From Chloroflexota bacterium (GTDB lineage Bacteria > Chloroflexota > Anaerolineae > Anaerolineales > Villigracilaceae), in contig JAJYLQ010000021.1 in the NCBI GenBank assembly GCA_021787595.1, positions 1 through 62,322 on the forward strand: a stretch of DNA of 62,322 nt, given 5' to 3'. Below are positions 8,542-18,767 of this stretch, piece by piece; within the stretch, counting starts at the first letter, position 1; each line of letters opens with the position of its first letter. Both the position numbers and the translations under genes were made by a program. The notes beneath the pieces were generated by a model. It did no database searches, was not told the DNA's origin, and saw only the letters and a program-made list of their open reading frames with translations.

Positions 8542-11106
8542 ATGTCCCTCGACTCTTTAATTCGACTCTGGCACACGGACCCGGACACCGCACCCAACTT
8601 TTCCATCTGGCGGACGACTCCCGCGCGGCCCGCGCAAACGCGTCCTTTCCCGGACGATCTGCCGGAAGCGCTTCGAGACGCGTTATCCAAACGTGGAATT
8701 GATGCGCTTTACAGCCACCAGCTCGAAGCGTGGTCTCACCTCCGCGCCGGAAAAAATATTGTTCTGGCAACCGGCACAGCCAGCGGAAAGACATTGGCTT
8801 ATAACTTGCCGGTCATTACATCTTTAATTACCAACATGGATGCTCGCGCACTATATCTTTTTCCAACCAAAGCTTTAAGTCAAGATCAGCTATCAGGACT
8901 CAACTCGTTGCTTCACAGCGTGATACCTGACACCTGGCACTTGACACCCGCGATTTACGATGGCGATACTCCTCAATCCCAGCGTCCAGCCATCCGCAGG
9001 AATGCGCGCATTATTTTTTCGAACCCCGACATGCTTCACACAGGCATTTTGCCGCATCACACCCACTGGGCGGATTTCTTCCGCAATCTGCGATTTGTTG
9101 TCATTGACGAATTGCACACGTATCGCGGTGTGTTCGGCTCGCATGTTGCAAACGTTCTTCGGCGGTTGAAGCGCGTCGCAAAGTTTTACGGTGCAGCTCC
9201 GCAATTCATTCTCACGTCGGCGACGATTGGCAATCCGAAAGAACTGGCTGAGCGATTGATCGAATCGCCGGTTGAATTAATTGATGACGATGGTGCCTCG
9301 CGCGGGGAGCGTCACTTTTTGCTCTATAACCCTCCCGTCGTTGACGAAGCCATCGGCCTGCGAAAAAGTTCCCTGCTCGAAAGCGTGCTCCTGACAAAGG
9401 ACTTGCTTGCGAATAATGTTCAATCGGTGGTGTTTGCGCGTTCGCGGAGAAGCGTGGAAATTATTTTGACGTATCTTCAAGGCGAGAAGATAGACGAAAG
9501 AAGAAAGAATAACGGCGATGCAATCTTTCCTCTTTCCTCTTTAATTAGAGGTTACCGCTCCGGCTATCTCCCCTCCCAGCGCCGCGAGATCGAACAAGGA
9601 CTGCGCGACGGGAGCGTAAAAATCGTCGTGGCGACCAACGCCCTCGAATTGGGAATCGACATCGGCGGGCTGGGCGCGGCGGTGCTTGTCGGGTATCCCG
9701 GTTCCATCGCAAGCCTCACCCAGCAATCGGGTCGGGCCGGACGCGGCGAGGCGCCCGCGCTCTCGATGATGATCGCGTCGCCGAATCCGCTCGATCAATT
9801 CCTCGCGCATCATCCAGATTATTTTATCGGCAAGTCGCCCGAACAGGCGCTCATCAATCCCGATCATTTGCTCATCTTGTTAAATCATTTGCGCTGCGCG
9901 ATGTTCGAGCTGCCGTTTCAAAAAGGCGAGGGCTTTGGCTCGTTGCCCGCGCAAACGATCGAAGAATATCTTGAGTTTCTCACGTCGAACAACGAAGCGC
10001 ATTTCTCGAACGAAAAATATTATTGGATGCAGGATCAATATCCCGCCGCAAATATTTCGCTGCGTTCGGCCTCGCCAGCGAATGTGGTTTTGCAAACTAC
10101 TGATGATCACCCTCAAACCATCGGCGAGATTGATCTGGCAAGCGCATACTGGATGGTTCATCCGAACGCGATTTATCTTCACGAGGGTCAGCAATATTTT
10201 GTGCATGATTTGAATCTCGAAAAGAACATCGCTACACTGACCGCGGTCGCGCTCGATTACTACACCGAGCCGCAGCGCGAAACTGAGATTCAGATTTTGA
10301 GTGAGTCTGCCCTCACCCCTTGCCCCTCTCCCGTTGGGAGAGGGGATGGGGTGAGGGGCGAAAAAGGTTGGGGCGAAATTCAAGTCACCACACAGGTTGT
10401 CGGTTTCAAAAAGTTGCGCTGGTTCACGCAGGAGAATCTTGGCAAAGAACCGCTCGATCTCCCGCCCACCGAATTGCAAACGACGGGCTATTGGCTTTCA
10501 CTTTCTGATTCGATAATCGAGACTCTGCGCGCCAGCGGAGCATGGACCAACGCCCCGAACGATTATGGCCCCGATTGGCCGCGCATCCGCCTCGCGGTGC
10601 GGACGAGAGACGGATTCCGCTGCCAGATCTGCGGCACGCCCGAGGTCGGACGTGATCACGATGTCCATCACAAGATTCCATTCAAAGCATTCACATCCAT
10701 CGCCGAAGCAAACCGGCTCGACAATCTCATCACGCTGTGTCCATCCTGCCATCACAAAGCGGAACAGAACGTGCGCATCCGTTCGGGGCTGGCGGGATTA
10801 TCATACGCGCTGAGTCAACTCGCGCCGTTATTCTTGATGTGCGATCCAAGCGACCTCGGAGTCCACACCGACGCGGCAGGCACGGTCCGCGGTCAACCAT
10901 CCGTCGTCATTTACGATCAAGTTCCAGCAGGAATCGGCTTTAGTCAAAAGTTATTTGAAATCCACGATGAGTTGATTTCTCGCGCATTGGAACTCGTCAG
11001 CGAATGTGAATGCAAGGACGGTTGTCCATCGTGTGTTGGCCCCGGCGGAGAAAATGGTTATGGCGGTAAACCAGAGACGCTTTCAATCTTGAAGGAGCTG
11101 ATATGA
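8542..11106 (+). CDS. DEAD/DEAH helicase with DUF1998 region and embedded HNH domain
   Basis: An 854-residue superfamily 2 helicase related to YprA/Hrq1. Walker A is TGTASGKT (about 77-84), the DEAH-type box reads VIDELHTY, motif III lies in LTSATIGN, and motif VI is QQSGRAGRG. The C-terminal half is the DUF1998 type with the Cys cluster CECKDGCPSC near the end. An HNH module is inserted before that cluster: CQIC, then DVHHKIPF, then LCPSCHHKAE (residues about 690-740). A palindromic repeat inserted in frame encodes a LTPCPSPVGRGDGVRG peptide around residues 591-606. Likely DNA repair; a nuclease activity is inferred from the HNH residues. Its stop overlaps the next ATG. Confidence 0.88.
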   Translation: MSLDSLIRLWHTDPDTAPNFSIWRTTPARPAQTRPFPDDLPEALRDALSKRGIDALYSHQLEAWSHLRAGKNIVLATGTASGKTLAYNLPVITSLITNMDARALYLFPTKALSQDQLSGLNSLLHSVIPDTWHLTPAIYDGDTPQSQRPAIRRNARIIFSNPDMLHTGILPHHTHWADFFRNLRFVVIDELHTYRGVFGSHVANVLRRLKRVAKFYGAAPQFILTSATIGNPKELAERLIESPVELIDDDGASRGERHFLLYNPPVVDEAIGLRKSSLLESVLLTKDLLANNVQSVVFARSRRSVEIILTYLQGEKIDERRKNNGDAIFPLSSLIRGYRSGYLPSQRREIEQGLRDGSVKIVVATNALELGIDIGGLGAAVLVGYPGSIASLTQQSGRAGRGEAPALSMMIASPNPLDQFLAHHPDYFIGKSPEQALINPDHLLILLNHLRCAMFELPFQKGEGFGSLPAQTIEEYLEFLTSNNEAHFSNEKYYWMQDQYPAANISLRSASPANVVLQTTDDHPQTIGEIDLASAYWMVHPNAIYLHEGQQYFVHDLNLEKNIATLTAVALDYYTEPQRETEIQILSESALTPCPSPVGRGDGVRGEKGWGEIQVTTQVVGFKKLRWFTQENLGKEPLDLPPTELQTTGYWLSLSDSIIETLRASGAWTNAPNDYGPDWPRIRLAVRTRDGFRCQICGTPEVGRDHDVHHKIPFKAFTSIAEANRLDNLITLCPSCHHKAEQNVRIRSGLAGLSYALSQLAPLFLMCDPSDLGVHTDAAGTVRGQPSVVIYDQVPAGIGFSQKLFEIHDELISRALELVSECECKDGCPSCVGPGGENGYGGKPETLSILKELI
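10310..10358. repeat. CCCTCACCCC...GGGTGAGGGG palindrome in helicase gene
   Basis: Inverted repeat with outer arms CCCTCACCCC/GGGGTGAGGGG and inner arms CCCCTCTCCC/GGGAGAGGGG around a three-base loop. It is read through in frame by the helicase. Same family as 29763, 30011, 40710, 60752 and 61751. Confidence 0.85.
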
Positions 11107-11897
11107 AACGTAATCGAAAAATTCTTTTTGCAATCAGTTTTATGTTGACAGCCACATTGGCCTGCAGCGCGCTCGCCGCGCCTGCGACTCCCTCCGCCGT
11201 GCCAACTTCAACCAGCATGCCAACGGCTACAACTGTGCCATTTGACGAACAAGTCACAGTCTCCGCGGTAAGTTTCAACGATTCGGGGAAATCTCCCGAT
11301 TACAACATCACCGCGCAAATACCTTCGTTGACGGGCAGCGGCGATCCACGCGCTACGGCATTCACTACAGAAATGCACAATTTTCTCCAAGGATTGGTTG
11401 ATGATTTCAAAACAAAGCTGGCGCAAAACCCTCCCACACCGATCAAAGCAGCAAGTTATCTCGATGTTCGATACCAACTCGTCTCACCGCCCGGAAATGT
11501 TTTGAGCGTCAAATTTGCGACCGAGGGTTATCTTGCTGGAATGGCGCATCCATATCATCTTATCTATTCGTTCAATTACGATCTCGAGCAGGGCAAAGAT
11601 ATTCCGTTCGGCAGCCTCTTCCTGCCCAACGCGGATTATCTCAGCGCGATCTCACAATATTGCGCTGCCCAGCTCAAAACGCGCGACATCGGCTTCTCTG
11701 ATATTTTTGCCCAAGGCGCTGACCCGACTCCTGATAATTATAAAAATTGGAACATCACACCCGGCGGATTGATGATCACCTTCGATGAATATCAAGTCGC
11801 GCCGTACGTCGCCGGGCCGCAAGTTGTAACGATTCCGTACAGTGAATTGAAAAGCTTGATCGATCCAAAAGGACCGTTAGGATTTTTTGTTAAATGA
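11103..11897 (+). CDS. DUF3298-type lipoprotein
   Basis: A 264-residue exported lipoprotein. The signal peptide ends in a lipobox-like LTATLACS with Cys at about residue 21, followed by a Thr/Pro/Ala linker (25-45). The body resembles the DUF3298 family (RsiV-like extracytoplasmic domain): a ditopic fold with NVLSVKF, HPYHLIYSFNYDLEQGKDI and a late ITFDEYQVAPYVAGP segment, which is close to the family signature. The ATG overlaps the helicase stop (ATGA), so it is translationally coupled although functionally unrelated. Ligand unknown. Confidence 0.75.
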   Translation: MKRNRKILFAISFMLTATLACSALAAPATPSAVPTSTSMPTATTVPFDEQVTVSAVSFNDSGKSPDYNITAQIPSLTGSGDPRATAFTTEMHNFLQGLVDDFKTKLAQNPPTPIKAASYLDVRYQLVSPPGNVLSVKFATEGYLAGMAHPYHLIYSFNYDLEQGKDIPFGSLFLPNADYLSAISQYCAAQLKTRDIGFSDIFAQGADPTPDNYKNWNITPGGLMITFDEYQVAPYVAGPQVVTIPYSELKSLIDPKGPLGFFVK

Positions 11898-11898
11898 T

Positions 11899-11949
11899 GT
11901 AGGGGCGGAGCGATGCTCCGCCCTGGGCACAGCGGCGCTGTGCCCCTAC
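11899..11949. repeat. GTAGGGGC...GCCCCTAC palindromic element
   Basis: A 51-base element with GTAGGGGC at one end and GCCCCTAC at the other, containing two adjacent hairpins (GGGCGGAG-CGATG-CTCCGCCC and GGGCACAG-CGG-CGCTGTGCCC). It lies between two convergent genes and could also act as a terminator structure. Confidence 0.75.
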
Positions 11950-11954
11950 CCGAT

Positions 11955-12536
11955 TTATTCCTCCCTCAACCAGCGTTTCACTGCCTCGCGCGGATGACGA
12001 TGATTCGCCATGGCGTTCAACAATTTTTCAGGGTCGGCGTCGCAGCATAACGCGGCGCGATGCTCTTCGAAGATAAAGCCTTCGCTCACCGCGTGATCAA
12101 TTGCGGCAAGCAAAGGCGCATAATAATTCTTCACGTTCAACAAGCCAATCGGTTTTTCGTGGGCGCCGACCTGTCCCCACGTGATCGTCTCGAATAATTC
12201 GTCGAATGTGCCAAAGCCGCCGGGCAAAGCAATATACCCATCGGAGAGTTCGTGCATCCGCGCCTTGCGTTCGTGCATTCCGGGGACGATGTCCATGCGC
12301 GTCAAGCCCGTGTGTGCCAATGCAGGCGTATTCATGGATGGAATGATCACGCCGATGACTTCGCCTTTCGCTTCGAGCGCGCCATCCGCAACGGCTCCCA
12401 TCAAACCGGTTTTGCCGCCGCCGAAAATTAGGCGGAGTCCGCGCCCGGCGAGAGTCCGCCCGGTTTGACGCGCCGCCGCCAGATAGTCCGGAGAGACGTT
12501 GTCGGAAGATCCACAAAAGACACAAATTGATTTCAT
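11955..12536 (-). CDS. LOG family protein (cytokinin riboside 5'-monophosphate phosphoribohydrolase type)
   Basis: A 193-residue Rossmann-like protein with both LOG/lysine-decarboxylase-like signatures: GGGKTGLMG (about 40-48) and PGGFGTFDELFE (about 108-119). LOG enzymes hydrolyse nucleoside 5'-monophosphates to the free base and ribose 5-phosphate; bacterial roles beyond cytokinin chemistry are unsettled. Start at 12536 (MKSICVFCGSS), with GAGGACAG directly upstream and the canonical first strand. Longer forms from 12587 lack support. Confidence 0.88.
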   Translation of the reverse strand: MKSICVFCGSSDNVSPDYLAAARQTGRTLAGRGLRLIFGGGKTGLMGAVADGALEAKGEVIGVIIPSMNTPALAHTGLTRMDIVPGMHERKARMHELSDGYIALPGGFGTFDELFETITWGQVGAHEKPIGLLNVKNYYAPLLAAIDHAVSEGFIFEEHRAALCCDADPEKLLNAMANHRHPREAVKRWLREE

Positions 12537-12592
12537 CTGTCCTCGTGATGTCATCCCGCGTTCATGTGGGAGTGATATAAACATCATTGCTG

Positions 12593-12656
12593 CACCAGGA
12601 GATTGCCACGCACTTGCGCTTCGACAAGCTCAGCGCGGCGGGCTCGCAATGACATG
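12593..12656. repeat. partial GCAATGACATG repeat with nested CTTCGACAAGCTCAG
   Basis: Contains AGGAGATTGCCACG, a CTTCGACAAGCTCAGC word and ends GCTCGCAATGACATG. It is one half of the GTCATTGCGAGG family interrupted by the CTTCGACAGGCTCAG-type word. Confidence 0.55.
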
Positions 12657-12748
12657 AGAGCCTGATAAGTATAACTGAGGTTAGAATTGCGTTAGACACC
12701 TTTTCGCACGCTTGCCCGGCGTTGATAAAGCGCATAGAATTCGCAGCG

Positions 12749-13648
12749 ATGGAATACAAGGACTACTACAAGGTTTTAGGTTTGGAGCGTTCGGCCAGCG
12801 CCGATGACGTTCGCAAGACCTATCGCAAACTGGCGATGCAATATCATCCCGACCGCAACCCCGGCAATAAACAAGCCGAGGAAAAGTTCAAGGAGATCAA
12901 TGAGGCATACCAGGTGCTGAGCGATCCGCAGAAGCGCGCCCGTTACGACCAGCTTGGCAGCGCGTATTCGAACTGGCAGCAGCGCGGCGGCGGTCCCGGC
13001 GACTTCGATTGGAGTCAATGGTTCAGCGGCCAGCCAGGCGGCAACGTTCACGTGGAATATGGCAACTTGAACGATCTGTTCGGCGAAGGCATGTTCTCGG
13101 ATTTCTTCCGCTCGATCTTTGGCGGAATGGGCGGCGTTGGAACCAGCACACGCACGCGTGCCATGCCCAATTATCAACAGCCTGTCAGCATCAGCCTGCA
13201 AGAGGCTTATAACGGCACAACGCGCGCGTTCGACAGCAATGGCCGCCGGCTGGAAATTCGAATCCCGAAGGGAGTAAAGACCGGCTCGAAGATTCGCGCG
13301 GCCGGCGCGGCTCCGGATGGATCCGATCTTTATTTGATTGCTGAAGTCGCCGAGGATCCGCGTTTCGAGCGCGAAGGCGATGATCTAAAAATATCTGCAA
13401 CGATTGACGCATTCACTGCCATGCTCGGCGGCGAAGCCGAAGTCGAGACGATGGAAGGCAAAGTCACGTTGAAAATTCCGGCAGGCACGCAGCCCGATCA
13501 GATTATTCGCCTGGCAGGGCGCGGCATGCCGCACGTGAAAAGCGCACAAAAAGGAGATTTGTTCGTGCGTGTGAAGGTACAAATTCCAAAGCAGTTATCA
13601 TCAGAGCAGAAAGCATTATTGGAAAAAGCGGCTCGCCGTAAACCTTAA
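12749..13648 (+). CDS. CbpA-type J-domain protein
   Basis: A 299-residue co-chaperone. An N-terminal J domain (5-68) contains the HPD triplet in QYHPDRNPG, followed by a Gly/Phe-rich stretch (75-135) and the two β-barrel substrate domains. It lacks the CXXCXGXG zinc repeats of DnaJ, so it belongs to the CbpA/DjlA-like class that stimulates DnaK. The start [11 protein letters not shown] at 12749 is conserved for the family. A TAGAAT box lies eight bases upstream, again implying a near-leaderless message. Followed after 32 bases by an HtrA lipoprotein, a plausible protein-quality pair. Confidence 0.9.
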   Translation: MEYKDYYKVLGLERSASADDVRKTYRKLAMQYHPDRNPGNKQAEEKFKEINEAYQVLSDPQKRARYDQLGSAYSNWQQRGGGPGDFDWSQWFSGQPGGNVHVEYGNLNDLFGEGMFSDFFRSIFGGMGGVGTSTRTRAMPNYQQPVSISLQEAYNGTTRAFDSNGRRLEIRIPKGVKTGSKIRAAGAAPDGSDLYLIAEVAEDPRFEREGDDLKISATIDAFTAMLGGEAEVETMEGKVTLKIPAGTQPDQIIRLAGRGMPHVKSAQKGDLFVRVKVQIPKQLSSEQKALLEKAARRKP

Positions 13649-13680
13649 GGGCGGCCACATTTCATAAGGAGAAATAATAG

Positions 13681-14910
<1,230 letters not shown>

Positions 14911-14915
14911 CTACA

Positions 14916-15039
14916 ATGTCATTGCGAGGAGTGGCGCTGTTAGCGCCACGACGTGGCAATCTCAACTAACCTTCAAACAGTCAATTTCATAATAACATGA
15001 GATTGCCACGTGGCGCCAAGGCGCCACTCGCAATGACAT
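14916..15039. repeat. GTCATTGCGAGG palindromic repeat
   Basis: The best complete copy of the family. It begins ATGTCATTGCGAGGAGTGGC and ends GCCACTCGCAATGACAT. Inner arms CCACGACGTGGCAATCTCA / TGAGATTGCCACGTGG surround a roughly 35-base unpaired centre. Total 124 bases. Confidence 0.85.
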
Positions 15040-15045
15040 CTAACA

Positions 15046-15078
15046 AATTGACCGTCACCTTGAGGGTGACGGTCAATT
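15046..15078. terminator. bidirectional intrinsic terminator
   Basis: Perfect 14-bp stem (AATTGACCGTCACC / GGTGACGGTCAATT) with loop TTGAG, followed by GTTTTAA on the plus strand. It separates convergent htrA-like and sulfite-oxidase-like genes. Confidence 0.8.
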
Positions 15079-15081
15079 GTT

Positions 15082-15723
15082 TTAACCAAAACGTTCTTCT
15101 TTCCAAACATCCGCGCGGTTGTGATAACCGGCTTGTTCCCAAAACCCGCGTTGATCGCGCGGCATGAATTCCAGCGAACGAATCCATTTCGCGCCTTTCC
15201 AGAAATACGGCGTCTCCATTTCCTCGCGTCTGGGAATGAATCCCACCACGCCGCGCAATGGATAACCATGATCGGCCGTGATCGGCTCGCCATTCAAGTG
15301 TGTCGCCAAAAGAAAGTTATCCTGCAAAACAACTTCCAGCGGAAGATTGACAGTAAATCCATATTCCGCGTGCTGCATCACATGCGTCGCTGTCGGTTTG
15401 ATCTTAAAGAAACCTTCATTAACGAGTTGCTTTACCGATATGCCCTCCCATACCGTATCGAACTTGCTCCAGCGCGTGACGCAGTGAATATCCATTTGGA
15501 TCTTTGCGCGCGGCAATTTATTGAACTCATCCCACGTCCAGCGTTTTTCCTCCTCCACTTCGCCCCATACGCGGAAATCCCACGTCGCCGGGTTGAAATG
15601 CGGAACCGGCCCGTAATGCAAGACCGGAAACTTAAGCGTCAACGACTGCCCGGGCGGCAGGCGTCCTTCCTTGCGGACATGTTCTTCCTCCTTGCGTCTA
15701 TCGGGACCTTCAAAACCAAACAT
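15082..15723 (-). CDS. sulfite-oxidase-like molybdopterin enzyme (COG2041)
   Basis: A 213-residue molybdopterin oxidoreductase catalytic domain of the YuiH/MsrP-like group. The molybdenum-ligating Cys is in DIHCVTRWS (about residue 80). The family's GYPLRGVVG-like substrate/cofactor loop and KWIRSLEFM segment are visible near the C-terminus. There is no signal peptide or twin-arginine motif, so it should act in the cytoplasm. The electron partner is not in the window and the substrate is unknown; reduction of S- or N-oxides or oxidation of sulfite-like compounds are the candidates. Confidence 0.85.
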   Translation of the reverse strand: MFGFEGPDRRKEEEHVRKEGRLPPGQSLTLKFPVLHYGPVPHFNPATWDFRVWGEVEEEKRWTWDEFNKLPRAKIQMDIHCVTRWSKFDTVWEGISVKQLVNEGFFKIKPTATHVMQHAEYGFTVNLPLEVVLQDNFLLATHLNGEPITADHGYPLRGVVGFIPRREEMETPYFWKGAKWIRSLEFMPRDQRGFWEQAGYHNRADVWKEERFG

Positions 15724-15771
15724 GATTTCACCTCGCTGAAATTACAAAATGAATCGAAATAAATAAAATAA

Positions 15772-15797
15772 CGGCACAGGATAGACTTCCTGTGCCG
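15772..15797 (-). terminator. intrinsic terminator of the MBL hydrolase gene
   Basis: 10-bp stem CGGCACAGGA / TCCTGTGCCG with a six-base loop. On the minus strand it is followed by TTATTTTATTTATTT. It sits 34 bases downstream of the MBL gene's stop. Confidence 0.75.
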
Positions 15798-15830
15798 CCC
15801 GACCGTTACCCGCCAAATCTTACAGCTTGA

Positions 15831-16517
15831 TTAGAACTCGATGCTTTCTCCCGGCTTCAAAACCTTGACCCTGGTCTTGGTCTCCGCTTCGACGCGTTTC
15901 GCCCAGGCCGCCGCGTCCTGCTTGATCAGATCGAATGTGTTGTAATGGATTGGGACGACCACCTTCGGCTGGATCAACTTGACGGCGCGCAGCGCGTCAT
16001 CCGGCCCCATGGTGAAGTTATCGCCGATGGGCAACACTGCCAGGTCAATGCCCTCCTCGCCGATCAGCTTCATATCGCCGAACAGGCCGGTATCCTGGGC
16101 CATGTAGATTTTCTTGCCATCGTTGGTGGTCAACAGGAACCCGGCAGGATTCCCGCCGTTGTGCCCGTCGGGAAGCTCGGAGCCGTGCAGCGCCAGCGTC
16201 AGTTTGAGATAACCGAATGGATGTTTGTAACCGCCGCCGAGGTGCTGCCCGTGTGTTTTCTTCACGCCTTTCGTCCCGGCCCAGGCCGCGATCTCGAAGT
16301 TGCTGATGATCGGCGCGCCGGTTCGCTGGGCAATCTCCACCGCGTCGCCGACGTGATCTCCGTGGCCGTGACTGATGAGGATGAAATCCGCCGCCACGCG
16401 GTCCGGCTTGACCGAAGCCGCGGGGTTGCCCTCCAGAAACGGGTCAACCAGAATATGATAGCCGCCGGTTTCCAATCCAAGTGCGGCATGACCATACCAC
16501 GTAAATTTGTTTGTCAT
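15831..16517 (-). CDS. UPF0173-type metal-dependent hydrolase (MBL fold)
   Basis: A 228-residue metallo-β-lactamase-fold hydrolase. It opens with TWYGHAALGLE and carries the metal motif SHGHGDHVGD (about 50-59), then MAQDTGLFGDM (Asp ligand) and a late VPIHYNTF (His ligand). This arrangement is typical of UPF0173, which is similar to L-ascorbate-6-phosphate lactonase; the true substrate is unknown. The start at 16517 follows GGAGG and lies inside a well-formed transcript from a TTGACC/TATACT promoter. Divergent from the channel cassette. Confidence 0.88.
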   Translation of the reverse strand: MTNKFTWYGHAALGLETGGYHILVDPFLEGNPAASVKPDRVAADFILISHGHGDHVGDAVEIAQRTGAPIISNFEIAAWAGTKGVKKTHGQHLGGGYKHPFGYLKLTLALHGSELPDGHNGGNPAGFLLTTNDGKKIYMAQDTGLFGDMKLIGEEGIDLAVLPIGDNFTMGPDDALRAVKLIQPKVVVPIHYNTFDLIKQDAAAWAKRVEAETKTRVKVLKPGESIEF

Positions 16518-16541
16518 AGCGCCTCCAGGTTCTGTATTACA

Positions 16542-16570
16542 AGTATAGGCAAAAAGTCTTTGCGGGTCAA
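16542..16570 (-). promoter_or_regulatory. housekeeping-type promoter of the MBL hydrolase
   Basis: Minus strand: -35 TTGACC (16565-16570), 17-base spacer, -10 TATACT (16542-16547). Predicted leader of about 18 bases containing GGAGG. Confidence 0.75.
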
Positions 16571-16592
16571 TCATTTCCTGCTGCTTTTCCAT

Positions 16593-16620
16593 TGGCGTTT
16601 TGCAGAAATCAAACTATAAT
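16593..16620 (+). promoter_or_regulatory. promoter of the channel cassette
   Basis: -35 TTGGCG (16593-16598), 16-base spacer, -10 TATAAT (16615-16620). Predicted start near 16627, leaving a short leader with GCGGAGG before the ATG at 16649. Confidence 0.65.
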
Positions 16621-16648
16621 GTTCCAACTTGTACAAAGCGGAGGTTAT

Positions 16649-18550
16649 ATGCCCTCGTCCCAGCCTAACTGGCGCCAACGACTAAGTTATTATTTTGATA
16701 AAACGCTTGCTCGTGGCCCTAGCGCCTTAATAGGTTGGCTAGCATTGGCGACGGCCCTGTTGATCGCGTTGGCCACAACAGTGGATTTGCTTGCCCATGG
16801 CGTCCCAGATCAATCAAGCCCGCTTGGCGTCTTGTGGAATATATTATCGCAGGCCTTAACGCCTAATCCTGTTGATTCAAATAACCCATGGCAATATTTG
16901 CTCGTAATGCTGGCAGTTACGCTTGGAAGCTTGTTTATTGTCAGTATTCTTATCGGCATTTTGAGCAATGAAATTCAAGCACGTGTTGATTTATTGCGCC
17001 GTGGCCGTTCTAAAGTCTTAGAAAGCGACCATACAGTAATTCTGGGATGGTCACATCAGGTTTTTACGATTATTTCAGAGTTAATTATTGCGAATGAGAA
17101 CCGTACGGAAGGGGCTGTCGTAGTTATCCTTGCCGACAAAGATAAAGTTGAGATGGAAGATGAGATTCGCGCTCATATCCACCACATCGAAAACACGAGA
17201 GTTATCTGCCGAAGTGGCGATCCGATAGAATTGGCTGATATCGAGATTGTCAGCCCTCATACTGCTCGTTCCATTATTGTTCTGCCACCGGACGAAGACG
17301 ATCCTGATATCTTTGTCATTAAGACGATCCTTGCTATAACTAACAACCCGAAGCGCCGGAATAGCAAATATCATATCGTCACACAACTGCGCGACGAAAA
17401 ACACTTGGATGTGGTGCAGATGATAGGTCAAAGAGATGATGTGCAAGCCGTGATGGTTGAGGACTTGATTGCTCGTGTTATAGCACAAACCTCTCGCCAA
17501 TCAGGACTCTCGATGGTTTATACTGAATTGCTGAATTTTGAGGGCGACGAAATCTACTTTCAGGAAGAGCCAACACTCATGGGCAAGACATTTGGTGAAG
17601 CCTTACTGGCTTATGAAACATCCTCTGTCATGGGCTTACGCCAGATGGATGGAACAATCCTGCTTAATCCATCCATGGATACTCTGATTAAAGCAGGAGA
17701 CGAGGTTTTTGCTATTTCTGAAGATGATGATACGGTGAAAGTTTCAGGATTGCCTAGCATCCCTGTAGATATCGGTAGCATTAAAAAGAACGAGAGTTCT
17801 CGAAAGACGGTTCCCGAAGAAGGTCTCATTTTGGGATGGAACCGCTATGGTTTGGTTGTTGTTCGCGAATTGGATGCTTATGTTGCTCCAGGATCACATT
17901 TAACCATTGTGGCCAATACTAATGCTATACCAGAGATCAAGGAAAGCAGTGCTCATTTGATTCAGCAGGAGACGACAATTCTCAGCGGCGACACGACAGA
18001 TCGGCGTTTGCTTGACAGCTTGAATTTAGCAAACTTCGACTACGTTATTGTATTGGCCGATTCTAATATGGAAGTACAGGAATCCGATGCGCGTACGTTG
18101 GTTACATTGTTGCATCTGCGCGATATTCTTGAAAAGTATAAGGAGGCGCATTTCATTGTGGTCAGTGAGATGCTGGATTTACGTAACCGCCAATTAGCCG
18201 ATGTAGCCCATGTGGATGACTTTGTTGTCAGCGAGCATCTGCCAAGCTTAATGATGTCTCAGCTTTCGGAAAATAGTGAGTTGCAAATCGTTTTTGCAGA
18301 CCTATTTAGCCATGAAGGTTCAGAAATCTACCTAAAACCAATTGGTAATTATATTGAGACTGGTAAGCCGATCAATTTCTATACAGTTGTCGAGTCCGCT
18401 CGCCGCCGTGGTGAGATAGCGATCGGTTATCGTATAATGACAGAGATAAACAACGCCAACAAATCCTACGGTGTCCACACCAATCCAAAGAAGTCGGAGA
18501 TGGTGAGATTTACTCCAGAAGATAAAATTATTGTTGTGGCTGAAAAATGA
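16649..18550 (+). CDS. CASTOR/POLLUX-like RCK-domain ion channel
   Basis: A 633-residue protein with two TM helices (about 25-50 and 84-108) separated by a loop that could hold the pore. Two cytoplasmic RCK-like regions follow. The first begins VILGWSHQVFTII; the second begins LILGWNRYGLVVV around residue 375, each followed by a TrkA-C-like stretch. The ILGWS signature and two-fold RCK layout match the CASTOR/POLLUX (DMI1) group. The protein ends RFTPEDKIIVVAEK. Start at 16649 with GCGGAGG upstream. Codon use is A+T-rich compared with the genes on both sides. First gene of a five-gene membrane cassette. Ion selectivity cannot be read from the sequence. Confidence 0.85.
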   Translation: MPSSQPNWRQRLSYYFDKTLARGPSALIGWLALATALLIALATTVDLLAHGVPDQSSPLGVLWNILSQALTPNPVDSNNPWQYLLVMLAVTLGSLFIVSILIGILSNEIQARVDLLRRGRSKVLESDHTVILGWSHQVFTIISELIIANENRTEGAVVVILADKDKVEMEDEIRAHIHHIENTRVICRSGDPIELADIEIVSPHTARSIIVLPPDEDDPDIFVIKTILAITNNPKRRNSKYHIVTQLRDEKHLDVVQMIGQRDDVQAVMVEDLIARVIAQTSRQSGLSMVYTELLNFEGDEIYFQEEPTLMGKTFGEALLAYETSSVMGLRQMDGTILLNPSMDTLIKAGDEVFAISEDDDTVKVSGLPSIPVDIGSIKKNESSRKTVPEEGLILGWNRYGLVVVRELDAYVAPGSHLTIVANTNAIPEIKESSAHLIQQETTILSGDTTDRRLLDSLNLANFDYVIVLADSNMEVQESDARTLVTLLHLRDILEKYKEAHFIVVSEMLDLRNRQLADVAHVDDFVVSEHLPSLMMSQLSENSELQIVFADLFSHEGSEIYLKPIGNYIETGKPINFYTVVESARRRGEIAIGYRIMTEINNANKSYGVHTNPKKSEMVRFTPEDKIIVVAEK

Positions 18551-18767
18551 ATCTTTGGATTGACGATACGAATTTAAATCCTTTTCAGAATCATGCTCAA
18601 CTCAACCAAAGTATTCAACGTCAAGCACTGAACTTATCTTTTTAAAAAATTGTCGTAAAGCATGGCTTATGTTGCGTAGATTTTATGAATACATGATGGC
18701 ATGAATTACCGCTAAATTGACTTTCAGAATAAATACATGACATTGTCCAATTCATTCGGAGTGCAAA

